Notes under the pieces: generated by a model
The model's database searches: none
The model's input: the letters and a program-made list of their open reading frames with translations, nothing else
What the model was told of the DNA's origin: nothing
Virus record (IMG/VR): IMGVR_UViG_3300018424_000345
Coordinates: 1-20,266 of that record
Direction: 5' to 3' (one strand)
Length of the DNA stretch: 20,266 bases
DNA from: a virus
Position numbers and translations under genes: made by a program
Shown: positions 1-6,474 of the stretch, piece after piece
Layout of the letters: every line of letters begins with the position of its first letter
How positions within the stretch are numbered: the stretch's first letter is position 1

Positions 1-712
1 CAATCACAAAGTACTGATTGGGTTTACCGTTGATAGTGATGTTACGATCCTGCACCAGACCCCAAGGACTGAGGCGGCTGGACATCTTGGTATCACCAGT
101 GATCTTGTACATACGGTTGATCAGATATGGAATATCGAAGAACCGTGTGTTCCACCCAGTAATAATATCAGGAGTATGCATCTCCCAGAACCGGACGAAC
201 TTCTGCAACAGATCGAACTCGTTGTCGCACTCAATGAAGAGTACGTCATCACGAGTCGGTGTGTAAGAGTCCAGACCCCAGACCCAGTACTGACCCTCCA
301 TAAGAAGGGCGATAGAGATGACCGGATGGTCTGCGGTTGCAGGTTCGGGAAAACCTTCAGAAGACTCGACCTCAATATCAATGTTCAGTACTTTAACCAG
401 TGACCGATCAAACTCAATCTGATTTGGGAATCGGTCAGTAATAAATTGTGCAACGTAGTTGGTGTTGCCGTAGATCTGTACGTTCGAGACGTGTTCGTAT
501 CTCTTGGTGAAGTCCCGTGCTTCGGACATAGAGTCGAACTCCATCTCCGTGACGGGTAGTCCATCAAGAGTAGTCCACCCCATACCCTTACCACCTACGT
601 AGAGTTTGGGACGAAATGGAATACGTTCCTTGACCGCTTCACCATTCCGGTATCCACGGTAGAGGATGTTGTTGCCGTAACGCACGGCACTCGTATAGAA
701 TTCTTTAATCAT
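1..712 (-). CDS. 43: DNA polymerase gp43, N-terminal part (runs off the left edge)
   Basis: This is the family B replicative DNA polymerase of T4-like phages. Only the first 237 codons lie in the window. The frame is open from ATG 712 to position 1. The start MIKEFY aligns with the T4 start MKEFY. Exonuclease motif Exo I is seen as D112-I-E114, by count the same positions as the catalytic T4 residues. Exo II is in TGWNTRFFDIPYLINR, residues 185-200, with D193. The polymerase domain is outside the window. There is no Shine-Dalgarno sequence before the ATG, and a consensus promoter places the predicted transcription start on the A of that ATG. The gene follows dam by 31 nt. In T4 this gene represses its own translation through a hairpin in its leader; a leaderless mRNA would not have one. 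Identification is very secure. Confidence 0.97.
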   Translation of the reverse strand, partial: MIKEFYTSAVRYGNNILYRGYRNGEAVKERIPFRPKLYVGGKGMGWTTLDGLPVTEMEFDSMSEARDFTKRYEHVSNVQIYGNTNYVAQFITDRFPNQIEFDRSLVKVLNIDIEVESSEGFPEPATADHPVISIALLMEGQYWVWGLDSYTPTRDDVLFIECDNEFDLLQKFVRFWEMHTPDIITGWNTRFFDIPYLINRMYKITGDTKMSSRLSPWGLVQDRNITINGKPNQYFVI

Positions 713-718
713 AGATGT

Positions 719-747
719 ATCATATCATACACTCAGTGTATTGTCAA
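719..747 (-). promoter_or_regulatory. Early sigma70-type promoter of gp43 with palindrome in the spacer
   Basis: On the minus strand TTGACA (747-742) is followed by a 17-nt spacer and TATGAT (724-719), with an extended -10 TGA. The six bases ACATCT separate the -10 box from ATG 712, so +1 is predicted on the start codon. The -35 box contains the TGA stop of dam (746-744). The spacer holds the perfect palindrome TACACTGAGTGTA (740-728). Confidence 0.85.
728..740. promoter_or_regulatory. 13-nt palindrome, operator candidate
   Basis: TACACTCAGTGTA reads as 6+1+6 with perfect dyad symmetry and lies wholly between the -35 and -10 boxes of the gp43 promoter. That is a typical place for a repressor to block RNA polymerase. 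In read-through RNA from upstream it could also form a short hairpin of about 5 bp with a 3-nt loop, 16 nt before the gp43 AUG. No candidate binding protein is identified. Confidence 0.5.
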
Positions 748-1628
748 CCGAAAAAATCTTCAAGGGTACTTGCACCTTGACTCTCATAGTTCCTTAGTAG
801 TAACTCCTTTCTATTGTGTTCGTCCTCACGATACTTCTGTCCGGAGTGCATCGTGTATGTAAGATCCCACTCTAACTGATCCCACCCAGTGTATGCATCC
901 CTCAGTGTCTCGTTAGAGTTGTAGGTAACCATCACCATAGAATCTGTTGAGTCAATTTGATCATGGAATCTTTTGTGACAGAACGAGTCGTGCATGTCAC
1001 CGTGATTACCATAGATGAAAGAGTTGATGTCATATGGTGGATCTGCAAAGATGAAAGTATTCTCATCTGCACCGTCACCTAGAAGATGTGAGTAGTCCTC
1101 GTTTGTGATTCTCCAGTTCCTCATGATGTGAGAGAACTTAGGTAGTTTGTCAATTAGTCTGTGATTGAACAAGTCCTTTACTGCGTCCTTACTAAAGGAT
1201 CCGGTAGACTCACCTAGACCAGAGAAACTGCATCTGTTCATGACGTAGAACATCCATGCAATCTCGAAAGGATCTTCTGCAGTGTTGAGACCCTCACGCA
1301 TCACATGGTAGTAGTCCAAGTGTGCCTGCAGAGAATCCTCCGCTTCAGATAGTTCTGTCTTTACACCGTGCAGTTTGTCTGCAAGTTTCTTACCGTCCTT
1401 CTGCAACTGCTTCCAGAAACAATACAGGTTGTAGTACTTGTCGTTTACCCACACCGGAATGTGTGGTCTCATCATAGAGAAATACAATGCACAACTACCA
1501 CCGCCGAGAAACATCTCACGGTACTCTTTTATTTCACGAGTCGGCATATTCTCTGCAGAAAACAAAAACTGTACTGCACGGGATTTACCGCCCGGATAAC
1601 GTAATGGGGTTTTTAGATCTTTATACAT
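744..1628 (-). CDS. dam: Dam-family DNA adenine methyltransferase
   Basis: This 294-aa protein resembles D12-class (Dam) N6-adenine methyltransferases, which methylate adenine, typically in GATC. The N-terminal TPLRYPGGKSRA (residues 8-19) and FLGGGS (40-45) form the S-adenosylmethionine site. FADPPYD (194-200) carries the catalytic DPPY. The start is ATG 1628, just ahead of the conserved PLRYPGGK; a longer open frame upstream has no support. There is no Shine-Dalgarno sequence. A perfect TTGACA-17-TATAAT promoter puts +1 on the A of this ATG, so the mRNA is predicted to be leaderless. The C-terminus, ASTLEDFFG, looks like a sliding-clamp-binding (PIP-like) peptide. The stop TGA lies inside the -35 box of the gp43 promoter. 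Target specificity cannot be read from the sequence. Confidence 0.92.
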   Translation of the reverse strand: MYKDLKTPLRYPGGKSRAVQFLFSAENMPTREIKEYREMFLGGGSCALYFSMMRPHIPVWVNDKYYNLYCFWKQLQKDGKKLADKLHGVKTELSEAEDSLQAHLDYYHVMREGLNTAEDPFEIAWMFYVMNRCSFSGLGESTGSFSKDAVKDLFNHRLIDKLPKFSHIMRNWRITNEDYSHLLGDGADENTFIFADPPYDINSFIYGNHGDMHDSFCHKRFHDQIDSTDSMVMVTYNSNETLRDAYTGWDQLEWDLTYTMHSGQKYREDEHNRKELLLRNYESQGASTLEDFFG

Positions 1629-1634
1629 GTGACC

Positions 1635-1663
1635 ATTATACCAAATGGAAATGGATTTGTCAA
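1635..1663 (-). promoter_or_regulatory. Perfect consensus early promoter of dam
   Basis: TTGACA (1663-1658), a 17-nt spacer ending TGG (extended -10), and TATAAT (1640-1635). Exactly six bases (GGTCAC) separate the -10 box from ATG 1628, predicting transcription from the A of the start codon. The -35 box contains the TGA stop (1662-1660) of the upstream gene. Confidence 0.9.
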
Positions 1664-2499
1664 TCCACGATATGAAACATTTTATGTCGAGTCCAAGGTT
1701 GATTGATCCACTGATCAGGATACCCATGGTGGTCTTGCGTGACGTTCAGTGACTTGGATATCACCTGAGTCGTAGGAACACGGACTGAACTCTGTGGATC
1801 CGGATCCGTATCGTTGAAAGGTATTTCAACCTGCTTACCAAAGTAGAGTGTGTTACACTCGTGCCATGGATGTACTACGGTATTCTTGAGGCCAAAAAAA
1901 TTGTAGTCCACAAGATATGAACTAGTATAGGTTCTGAACAAACGTTGCAGTGTGCAGTATGGGCCGCAGTTGATCGGAAACTTACCCTTATTACGAACAC
2001 CAAAAACCAGTAACTCCCACATCCACTTAGCACATGATTGTTCTAAGGAATACATCCCCATGAACAAACCTATGTTCACATAGAAAGGATTCTTTTCTTT
2101 GGTGTATTTAACTAGATCTCTTAGTGTCTCAACTTGGTCTGGTAATAGGTAAGTGTCATGCTCCATGACAAAGAATCTTTCTTCACCCGACTCGTTGTTA
2201 CCTGCAAATTTCATGAGATCCCAGTGAGAACACATACCCGCCTTTTCTGTTGGTGAGTGATCATCTGGATTACTACCATGTTGATCTGCCAACATCAAAG
2301 AGGTTTCCCAGTTGTACAGATCTCTGTGTGCTTCGTAAACCTCAGACTCAGGAGTTATTGCGTTATAGGTAGCAATCTCAGATATGATACCTTCTTCTAT
2401 TGCGGGTTTGAATGACGCTCTGGATATCTCTGCATATTCTTCTGATATCTCGTTACCCTTGATTACTATTTGAAATGCCTTCAAACGTTTATTCCCCAT
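1660..2499 (-). CDS. Glycosyltransferase-like protein
   Basis: This is a 279-aa protein from ATG 2499. The central segment ERFFVMEHDTYLLPDQ (about residues 107-122) has the hydrophobic-strand-plus-acidic pattern (EHD) found at the nucleotide-sugar/metal site of GT-A glycosyltransferases. It is preceded by a Cys-Ser-His segment and followed by a Trp-rich C-terminal half. The start overlaps the 3' end of the glycosyltransferase gene before it by 19 nt, so the two are probably translated together. The likely role is sugar transfer to phage DNA, a virion protein or a host surface glycan; the sequence does not say which. It is weaker than its neighbour because no clean DxD is present. There is no transmembrane segment. 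The stop TGA is used in the dam promoter. Confidence 0.5.
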   Translation of the reverse strand: MGNKRLKAFQIVIKGNEISEEYAEISRASFKPAIEEGIISEIATYNAITPESEVYEAHRDLYNWETSLMLADQHGSNPDDHSPTEKAGMCSHWDLMKFAGNNESGEERFFVMEHDTYLLPDQVETLRDLVKYTKEKNPFYVNIGLFMGMYSLEQSCAKWMWELLVFGVRNKGKFPINCGPYCTLQRLFRTYTSSYLVDYNFFGLKNTVVHPWHECNTLYFGKQVEIPFNDTDPDPQSSVRVPTTQVISKSLNVTQDHHGYPDQWINQPWTRHKMFHIVD

Positions 2500-3296
2500 T
2501 GATCCCGTGGTAGATTTACAATTTTCCAGTGTGTCTTTTCATCCAGATTATCTGCACCGGCGAATTGGACATGAACGAACTTAGTGTTCTCATCACGCCA
2601 ATCACATAAGTATCTATCCTCATGATAGATGTCCTTCGTGTAATGGATATAAGAATTCCAACCATTGTCCATTTCCTGCACGTCGAAGTTACATGAATAC
2701 ATCATTGCGTGTAGGTAGGGTTGATCGCATCTATAGAATGCAACCAAAGGATATCTGTTGATCATGTCAACATACACAGAAAAGTCACACCATTCAGAAC
2801 GTGCCTTCAGTCTCGCTTCTTTTGAATACAAGACCATACCCGTATTGAAAATCCTAACAAGACCTTCTTTGGTTCTAGGTACTTCACCACCAAACTGTTC
2901 TTTGACTATTTGTGCCCAGAGATCGTCTTGTGCAGAAGTGATCTGACCCTTGGTGATCGTGCGTTGTTTAGGTTGAAAGGGTTCGTCACAGATACCAATT
3001 TCACCTGTAAACGAATCAAAGATATTTTCTGTCAGTCCATCTACAGGAAATACGTCTGTGTCTGCAAACAAGATCTTATCGTACTTGTCGAAGTCCGTAT
3101 CGTAGATAGGTTTGAACGCACCATAGTGTGGTGTGTAGTTTCCAAAGTTGTATTTGAAATGAGTTCTGAGAAATTGGGGATTGTCTTCGAAGATGTACTC
3201 AGCGCCAATGCGTTCTGCGTACTCACGCATTGCATTAACACCTGCAAGACATGACTCCTTTACTTCACCATCCCAGTATTGATATATCAAGTTCAT
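2481..3296 (-). CDS. GT-A fold glycosyltransferase (GT8-like)
   Basis: This 271-aa protein carries KILFADTDVFP, with D79-T80-D81 as the DxD motif that binds the metal and nucleotide sugar. It also has FNTGMVLYSKEA further on, which resembles the Asn/Gly acceptor-side motif of family 8 glycosyltransferases, and HVQFAG near the C-terminus. The start ATG 3296 follows an AGGA about 7 nt upstream. It leads a tight pair with the second glycosyltransferase-like gene (19-nt overlap). Transcripts entering from upstream must cross a G6/C6 hairpin. The donor and acceptor are unknown. DNA glycosylation as in T4 is possible, but no hydroxymethylase is visible in the window to make such a substrate. Confidence 0.75.
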   Translation of the reverse strand: MNLIYQYWDGEVKESCLAGVNAMREYAERIGAEYIFEDNPQFLRTHFKYNFGNYTPHYGAFKPIYDTDFDKYDKILFADTDVFPVDGLTENIFDSFTGEIGICDEPFQPKQRTITKGQITSAQDDLWAQIVKEQFGGEVPRTKEGLVRIFNTGMVLYSKEARLKARSEWCDFSVYVDMINRYPLVAFYRCDQPYLHAMMYSCNFDVQEMDNGWNSYIHYTKDIYHEDRYLCDWRDENTKFVHVQFAGADNLDEKTHWKIVNLPRDQWGINV

Positions 3297-3311
3297 AATC
3301 TATTCCTATGT

Positions 3312-3338
3312 GGGGGGACTTCCACCCCCCTGTTTTTT
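3312..3338 (+). terminator. G6/C6 hairpin with T-tail on the plus strand (faces against all genes)
   Basis: Six G (3312-3317), a 7-nt loop and six C (3325-3330) are followed on the plus strand by TGTTTTTT. That is the structure of an intrinsic terminator for plus-strand transcription. On the minus strand the hairpin is followed by ACATAGGA with no T run, so it should not stop the gene-coding transcripts efficiently. It lies between a 30-aa gene and the first glycosyltransferase gene, and may block antisense RNA or protect a processed 5' end. Confidence 0.6.
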
Positions 3339-3429
3339 ATACTAAGGGCAAGAGACTCCATAACATAATACCGATAAACGATAATGATAGGAAGGCTTCG
3401 CCCAATCTTTCGATTGAGTCATTTTGCAT
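3337..3429 (-). CDS. 30-aa single-pass membrane microprotein
   Basis: The ORF ATG 3429 to TAA 3339-3337 encodes a short polar head (MQNDSIERLGE) followed by a hydrophobic stretch of about 18 residues (AFLSLSFIGIMLWSLLPL). A near-ideal ribosome binding site, GAGGAG (3441-3436), lies 6 nt before the ATG, which is the main reason to call it. It starts 25 nt after the Hsp20 stop. Its TAA abuts the strong G/C hairpin. The product would span the membrane once with a tiny N-terminal domain. No family is recognised and no function is proposed. Confidence 0.65.
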   Translation of the reverse strand: MQNDSIERLGEAFLSLSFIGIMLWSLLPLV

Positions 3430-3454
3430 TATTTTCTCCTCAAAAAATGATCGG

Positions 3455-3877
3455 CTAACTAATATCGATTTTTCGAGGTCTCTTCTCTTCAGGTAGTTCA
3501 AACTTCAACGTAATCGCAAGTATACCACCTTCTAACGAAGCACCGTCTACATAGACATACTCTGAGAGTCGAAACACCCTCTTGAAGTTTTTCTGCGATA
3601 TACCTTTGTGGATGTATTCAAGTTCACTATCTAGTTCACCTTTCTTGGTGCCCGAAACAGTCAACGTGCGTTCATCCTGTTCTATATCCAGATCTTCAAA
3701 AGTAAATCCCGCCACTGCGATTTCGATTCGATAATCGTTCTCACTCACCCTCACAATGTTATGTGGGGGATATGTATCCGTTGCATGTCGTGCCACCCAA
3801 TCAAGGTCTTGAAACAGGTGGTCGAAACCAACAAACGAAGAGCGTGGGAAAAGTGTATTTGCTTTAAGATTAGTCAT
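3455..3877 (-). CDS. hsp20: Small heat shock protein, Hsp20/alpha-crystallin family
   Basis: A 140-aa ATP-independent holdase chaperone of the kind often carried by T4-like cyanophages and relatives. The alpha-crystallin domain runs from RVSENDYRIEIAVAG (about residues 42-56) to the C-terminal GGILAITLKFELPEE, followed by RPRKIDIS. GGIL and the terminal PRKI.I are typical family signatures. The start is ATG 3877, because AAGGAG lies 7 nt upstream and MTNLKANTLFPRSSFVGFD has the usual short N-terminal arm. The reading frame is open further upstream, but no good start is there. About 97 nt precede the gene, with an AT-rich segment but no convincing promoter. The role is presumably protecting phage proteins during infection. 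Confidence 0.92.
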   Translation of the reverse strand: MTNLKANTLFPRSSFVGFDHLFQDLDWVARHATDTYPPHNIVRVSENDYRIEIAVAGFTFEDLDIEQDERTLTVSGTKKGELDSELEYIHKGISQKNFKRVFRLSEYVYVDGASLEGGILAITLKFELPEEKRPRKIDIS

Positions 3878-3974
3878 TGTATTCTCCTTTTTAAAAGCAA
3901 GATTAAATGAGTACCGGCCTATCCGCATACTCGTTACTATATATACAAGTTATACCTTTCAGAAGAAAGATATT

Positions 3975-4508
3975 TTAGAAATATATCGATGGATCAGGAT
4001 CACCCTCTACACCGAAAGAAAACGTAGCACGTGTTACCTTCGGAAAGACTTGGTGGTAGTTACCACGAGGGATCCAATAATAATCGCCTGGCATAAAGTC
4101 CACGGGTTCATCATGTAATCCATCCACACATATCTGTATCTTCCCCAACACTTGTACTAGAAAGACATCCATGGTATCTTTGTGCCGTGGATAACTATCA
4201 CTATTGGGGCCAAATCCAGTGAAAGCAATGTTGGTAATTTTATTACCATGAAGTGCGAACACTTCTTGCATTGCAGACTCAATGTCTTTTGCAAACTGAG
4301 GAGCAGAAGGTCTCGTGTGGAATGAGTTGAGACCTATACGCATTTTACTGGTATTAGTGTCAAGCAGTTCTTCGGGATGAGTATCCAACATATCCATGTG
4401 AATGTCCCAGTTATATCCGTCTAACAATTCTTGAGGAATTTTTCCGTGATAAGGAATTTTCTCTGCAATGTTTTCTACATTGTCCTCAAAGATGTCAACC
4501 ATATTCAT
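3975..4508 (-). CDS. Cupin/JmjC-like 2-oxoglutarate-Fe(II) oxygenase candidate
   Basis: A 177-aa protein with a C-terminal double-stranded beta-helix pattern: PRHKDTMDVFLVQVLGK gives H109-x-D111 as possible iron ligands, then PGDYYWIPRGNYHQV gives H152 as the third ligand. The spacing and the PGD/IPRG turn resemble cupin-like (JmjC/cupin_4) hydroxylases. The N-terminal 60 residues are not recognised. ATG 4508 directly follows the RegA stop codon, and GGGA lies 8 nt upstream. The gene sits between regA and hsp20, a place where T4 goes straight on to gp43, so it is an accessory insertion. The substrate is unknown; a protein or nucleic acid hydroxylase is possible. Confidence 0.55.
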   Translation of the reverse strand: MNMVDIFEDNVENIAEKIPYHGKIPQELLDGYNWDIHMDMLDTHPEELLDTNTSKMRIGLNSFHTRPSAPQFAKDIESAMQEVFALHGNKITNIAFTGFGPNSDSYPRHKDTMDVFLVQVLGKIQICVDGLHDEPVDFMPGDYYWIPRGNYHQVFPKVTRATFSFGVEGDPDPSIYF

Positions 4509-4880
4509 TTACTTGTTCCCGATATTATACTTGGGACATAGATCCCAGTTCTGCTTATCCTTATATCCAATGATTTTAATCTGTCTCATAGGTGCACAAT
4601 CTAGTGACACTTCGGTATTCTGGATCTCAACGAGACCCCAGTCCTGTAGTAGAGTTGCGATTGTATTCCTACGTTGCACATCACCTTCTTCTAGGTTAGA
4701 TTTCTTGCCGTCTAACATGAACAGTTCTTTAAAATGTACGATGAAGTACCGTCCCTGTTTGTGTAAGATGTGACACGATTGATACAATTTATTGTCACGC
4801 TTTGACGCAATACCAATTCGAGTTAGAGTTTCTTTGACCTTTAGGAAATCATCCGGTTCGGACAAAGTTACCTCCAACAT
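4509..4880 (-). CDS. regA: RegA translational repressor
   Basis: RegA binds the ribosome-binding region of many phage early mRNAs and blocks their translation. The N-terminal part PDDFLKVKETLTRIGIASK, then LYQSCHILHKQGRYFIVHFKE and LLQDWGLVEI, match T4 RegA closely. I start it at ATG 4880 because MLEVTLSEPDDFLKV aligns with the T4 start MIEITLKKPEDFLKV, giving 123 aa against 122 in T4. A longer frame from GTG 4919 inside gp62 adds 13 residues without family support. The gene lies directly after gp62 and before the cupin-like gene, matching the T4 order 44-62-regA-43 apart from the inserted genes. The ribosome binding site before ATG 4880 is weak. Confidence 0.95.
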   Translation of the reverse strand: MLEVTLSEPDDFLKVKETLTRIGIASKRDNKLYQSCHILHKQGRYFIVHFKELFMLDGKKSNLEEGDVQRRNTIATLLQDWGLVEIQNTEVSLDCAPMRQIKIIGYKDKQNWDLCPKYNIGNK

Positions 4881-4905
4881 CAACCCAGAGTTCCATTCAA
4901 CTAAT

Positions 4906-5304
4906 TTATTTTCTTCCACCTTTCTGCACCTTATTCTTTATCTTGTTTAGAGAATCGGGTGAGAGTAGTGGTAAAACTTGACGTGCTTTGTCATTGCTAT
5001 ATCCATAATACTCTTTCACCGCCTCAATATCATTTAACGTTTCGGGTTTAACCCACTTAGGGAAACGCTTCCGTTTCCTTACTATATTTAGTAAAAAATG
5101 ATATTGTAACTTACTGTCTACATCCCAGTAGCGGTTCATTTCATTAGCTAGCAATACAGTATCATGTGAATAGGACAATCCACGATTCACCATATAAGAG
5201 TTATAGTGAGTCTCGTTCTCCACATCCATGATGTCTCGTTTACTATAGTTAATACTGTTTAGGAATTCAAAAGGCCCTAGTTTTGTTCCGTTCGACCCAT
5301 CCAT
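4906..5304 (-). CDS. 62: Clamp loader small subunit gp62
   Basis: gp62 forms, with gp44, the clamp loader that places the gp45 ring on DNA. The family is fast-evolving, but the N-terminal FEFLNSINYSKRDIM, then NEMNRYWDVDSKLQYHFLL, then RKRKRFPKWVKPE and the position just before regA support it. The start is uncertain. ATG 5304 has AGGA (5316-5313) 8 nt upstream and gives 132 aa. ATG 5322 or 5310 in the same frame would add 6 or 2 residues; 5322 lies only 2 nt beyond the start site predicted from the promoter. The 5' end overlaps the end of the sulfotransferase gene. It is shorter than T4 gp62 (187 aa). Confidence 0.85.
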   Translation of the reverse strand: MDGSNGTKLGPFEFLNSINYSKRDIMDVENETHYNSYMVNRGLSYSHDTVLLANEMNRYWDVDSKLQYHFLLNIVRKRKRFPKWVKPETLNDIEAVKEYYGYSNDKARQVLPLLSPDSLNKIKNKVQKGGRK

Positions 5305-6019
5305 AATCATAGTCCTGTTCATAAATTTTCATTATACGCTTTCTTTGTACGGTTGTCAAATTACTAACACCACCGTAGTATAAACCAGACGTACTGTTAG
5401 TATGTATTTGATGAAGTTTTTTACTCGTGCGAGTTGCCTTTTCCAACCATTTCAACATCGCATCAAAGTCTGACATCGCCCAGATATCTGTGTATTGACT
5501 TCGGTTTCCAAGAAAATGTGATTGCGGAAAGAAGTGAGCATTGATTAAACCACCTGATCTAACCTCTGTTATCAAGTCATCCATCTTGTCAGGTATCTCA
5601 TCTAGTTCTGACAAACTCATGTAGAGTTTTCCTTTCTGATCTAGATCTAGATGGGTATTTGACTCCAGAAATGAAGACTCTTTTACCCATTGCAGTTTTA
5701 GATACTCTGCAGCAGACAAAAATCGTTCAATCGGATCACGTACAACAGTAACACGACTCGTGTTAACTCTCCACGGCAATAGCGTGGACTCTCCCTTTTC
5801 TTTAATCTCTTTCAGTCTATGTCCTTTGGTTCCACAGTTTGCAGCAAACTCAGGATCATCTTCCACACTGATTTTGTAGACATGCCACAGTGCCCATTTC
5901 AGTGTCGTGATTCCATTCTTGGGACACAGACGAATGTCTATGTTCTGTGGGAAATACAATACGTTGTCTTGGGGTGTCATAGTTCCACGCAATTTGTTGT
6001 GGATGATGTGACGCATCAT
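5267..6019 (-). CDS. Sulfotransferase family protein
   Basis: About 250 aa. CPKNGITTLKW (residues 32-42 from ATG 6019) matches the 5' PAPS-binding loop of carbohydrate sulfotransferases (usually PKsGtTtl). TVVRDPIERFLSA (from residue 91) matches the 3'-phosphate loop (vRdP..Rf.S). HFFPQSHFLG further on is typical of the Sulfotransfer_2 group. The enzyme would transfer sulfate from PAPS to a glycan, lipid or protein. The start is ambiguous: ATG 6019 or 6016, or TTG 6046, which overlaps the dCMP deaminase stop as TTGA; no version has a good ribosome binding site. The 3' end overlaps gp62 and contains its promoter. This is an uncommon accessory gene inside a replisome cluster. Confidence 0.75.
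   Translation of the reverse strand: MMRHIIHNKLRGTMTPQDNVLYFPQNIDIRLCPKNGITTLKWALWHVYKISVEDDPEFAANCGTKGHRLKEIKEKGESTLLPWRVNTSRVTVVRDPIERFLSAAEYLKLQWVKESSFLESNTHLDLDQKGKLYMSLSELDEIPDKMDDLITEVRSGGLINAHFFPQSHFLGNRSQYTDIWAMSDFDAMLKWLEKATRTSKKLHQIHTNSTSGLYYGGVSNLTTVQRKRIMKIYEQDYDYGWVERNKTRAF
5331..5359 (-). promoter_or_regulatory. Perfect consensus early promoter of gp62-regA
   Basis: TTGACA (5359-5354), a 17-nt spacer and TATAAT (5336-5331), located inside the 3' end of the sulfotransferase gene. Predicted +1 is near 5324, giving a leader of about 20 nt to ATG 5304, or only 2 nt to ATG 5322. No extended -10 here. Confidence 0.85.
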
Positions 6020-6042
6020 ATTTTCTGTTTCACGTAATTCTT

Positions 6043-6474
6043 TCAAAGGCGGTCAACCTGTATTTTGCATTTATTTAAAAACTCTAATCCGCCATTGTCT
6101 TTGGGGTAATCGTCCTTATATACCACTCGACTAATACCGGATTGGTAAATTAATTTGGCACAATCCATACAGGGTGCCATAGTAGTATATAGTGTAGATC
6201 CTTCGCAAGATTCTGTACTACGTGCAACTTTTGCGATAGCATTGGTTTCTGCATGAAGAACCTCTTTCTTGGTCACCAATTCTGTAAGACCAAGTTCGTG
6301 TGCCCTTACTTGAAACTCGCACTCATTGTCCCAACCCGTTGGCATACCGTTGTAACCAATCGACTGAATGCGATTGTCTTTAACGATAACACAACCTACG
6401 TGTGCACGTCTTGCGGAAGACAAATTGGCATATACTTCTGCCGCTTCCATATGTGCGGTATCCCATTTATTCAT
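6043..6474 (-). CDS. cd: dCMP deaminase (ComE/Cd family)
   Basis: A 143-aa zinc-dependent cytidine/deoxycytidylate deaminase. HAETNAIAK (H74, E76) is the zinc ligand and catalytic glutamate, and MAPCMDCAKLI (C102, C105) gives the other two zinc ligands. It converts dCMP to dUMP for dTTP synthesis and so matches phage precursor supply. The start is ATG 6474, with GAGGA (6485-6481) 6 nt upstream; the GTG codon before it is unlikely. It is shorter than the T4 enzyme (193 aa). It overlaps the 3' end of the psiE gene by 8 nt, and its own stop is joined to a TTG of the sulfotransferase frame. Confidence 0.93.
   Translation of the reverse strand: MNKWDTAHMEAAEVYANLSSARRAHVGCVIVKDNRIQSIGYNGMPTGWDNECEFQVRAHELGLTELVTKKEVLHAETNAIAKVARSTESCEGSTLYTTMAPCMDCAKLIYQSGISRVVYKDDYPKDNGGLEFLNKCKIQVDRL

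Noticed and set aside
3890-3912. TTGCTTTT before hsp20, similar to a MotA box
   Set aside because: No -10 box at the required distance; it runs straight into the Shine-Dalgarno sequence.
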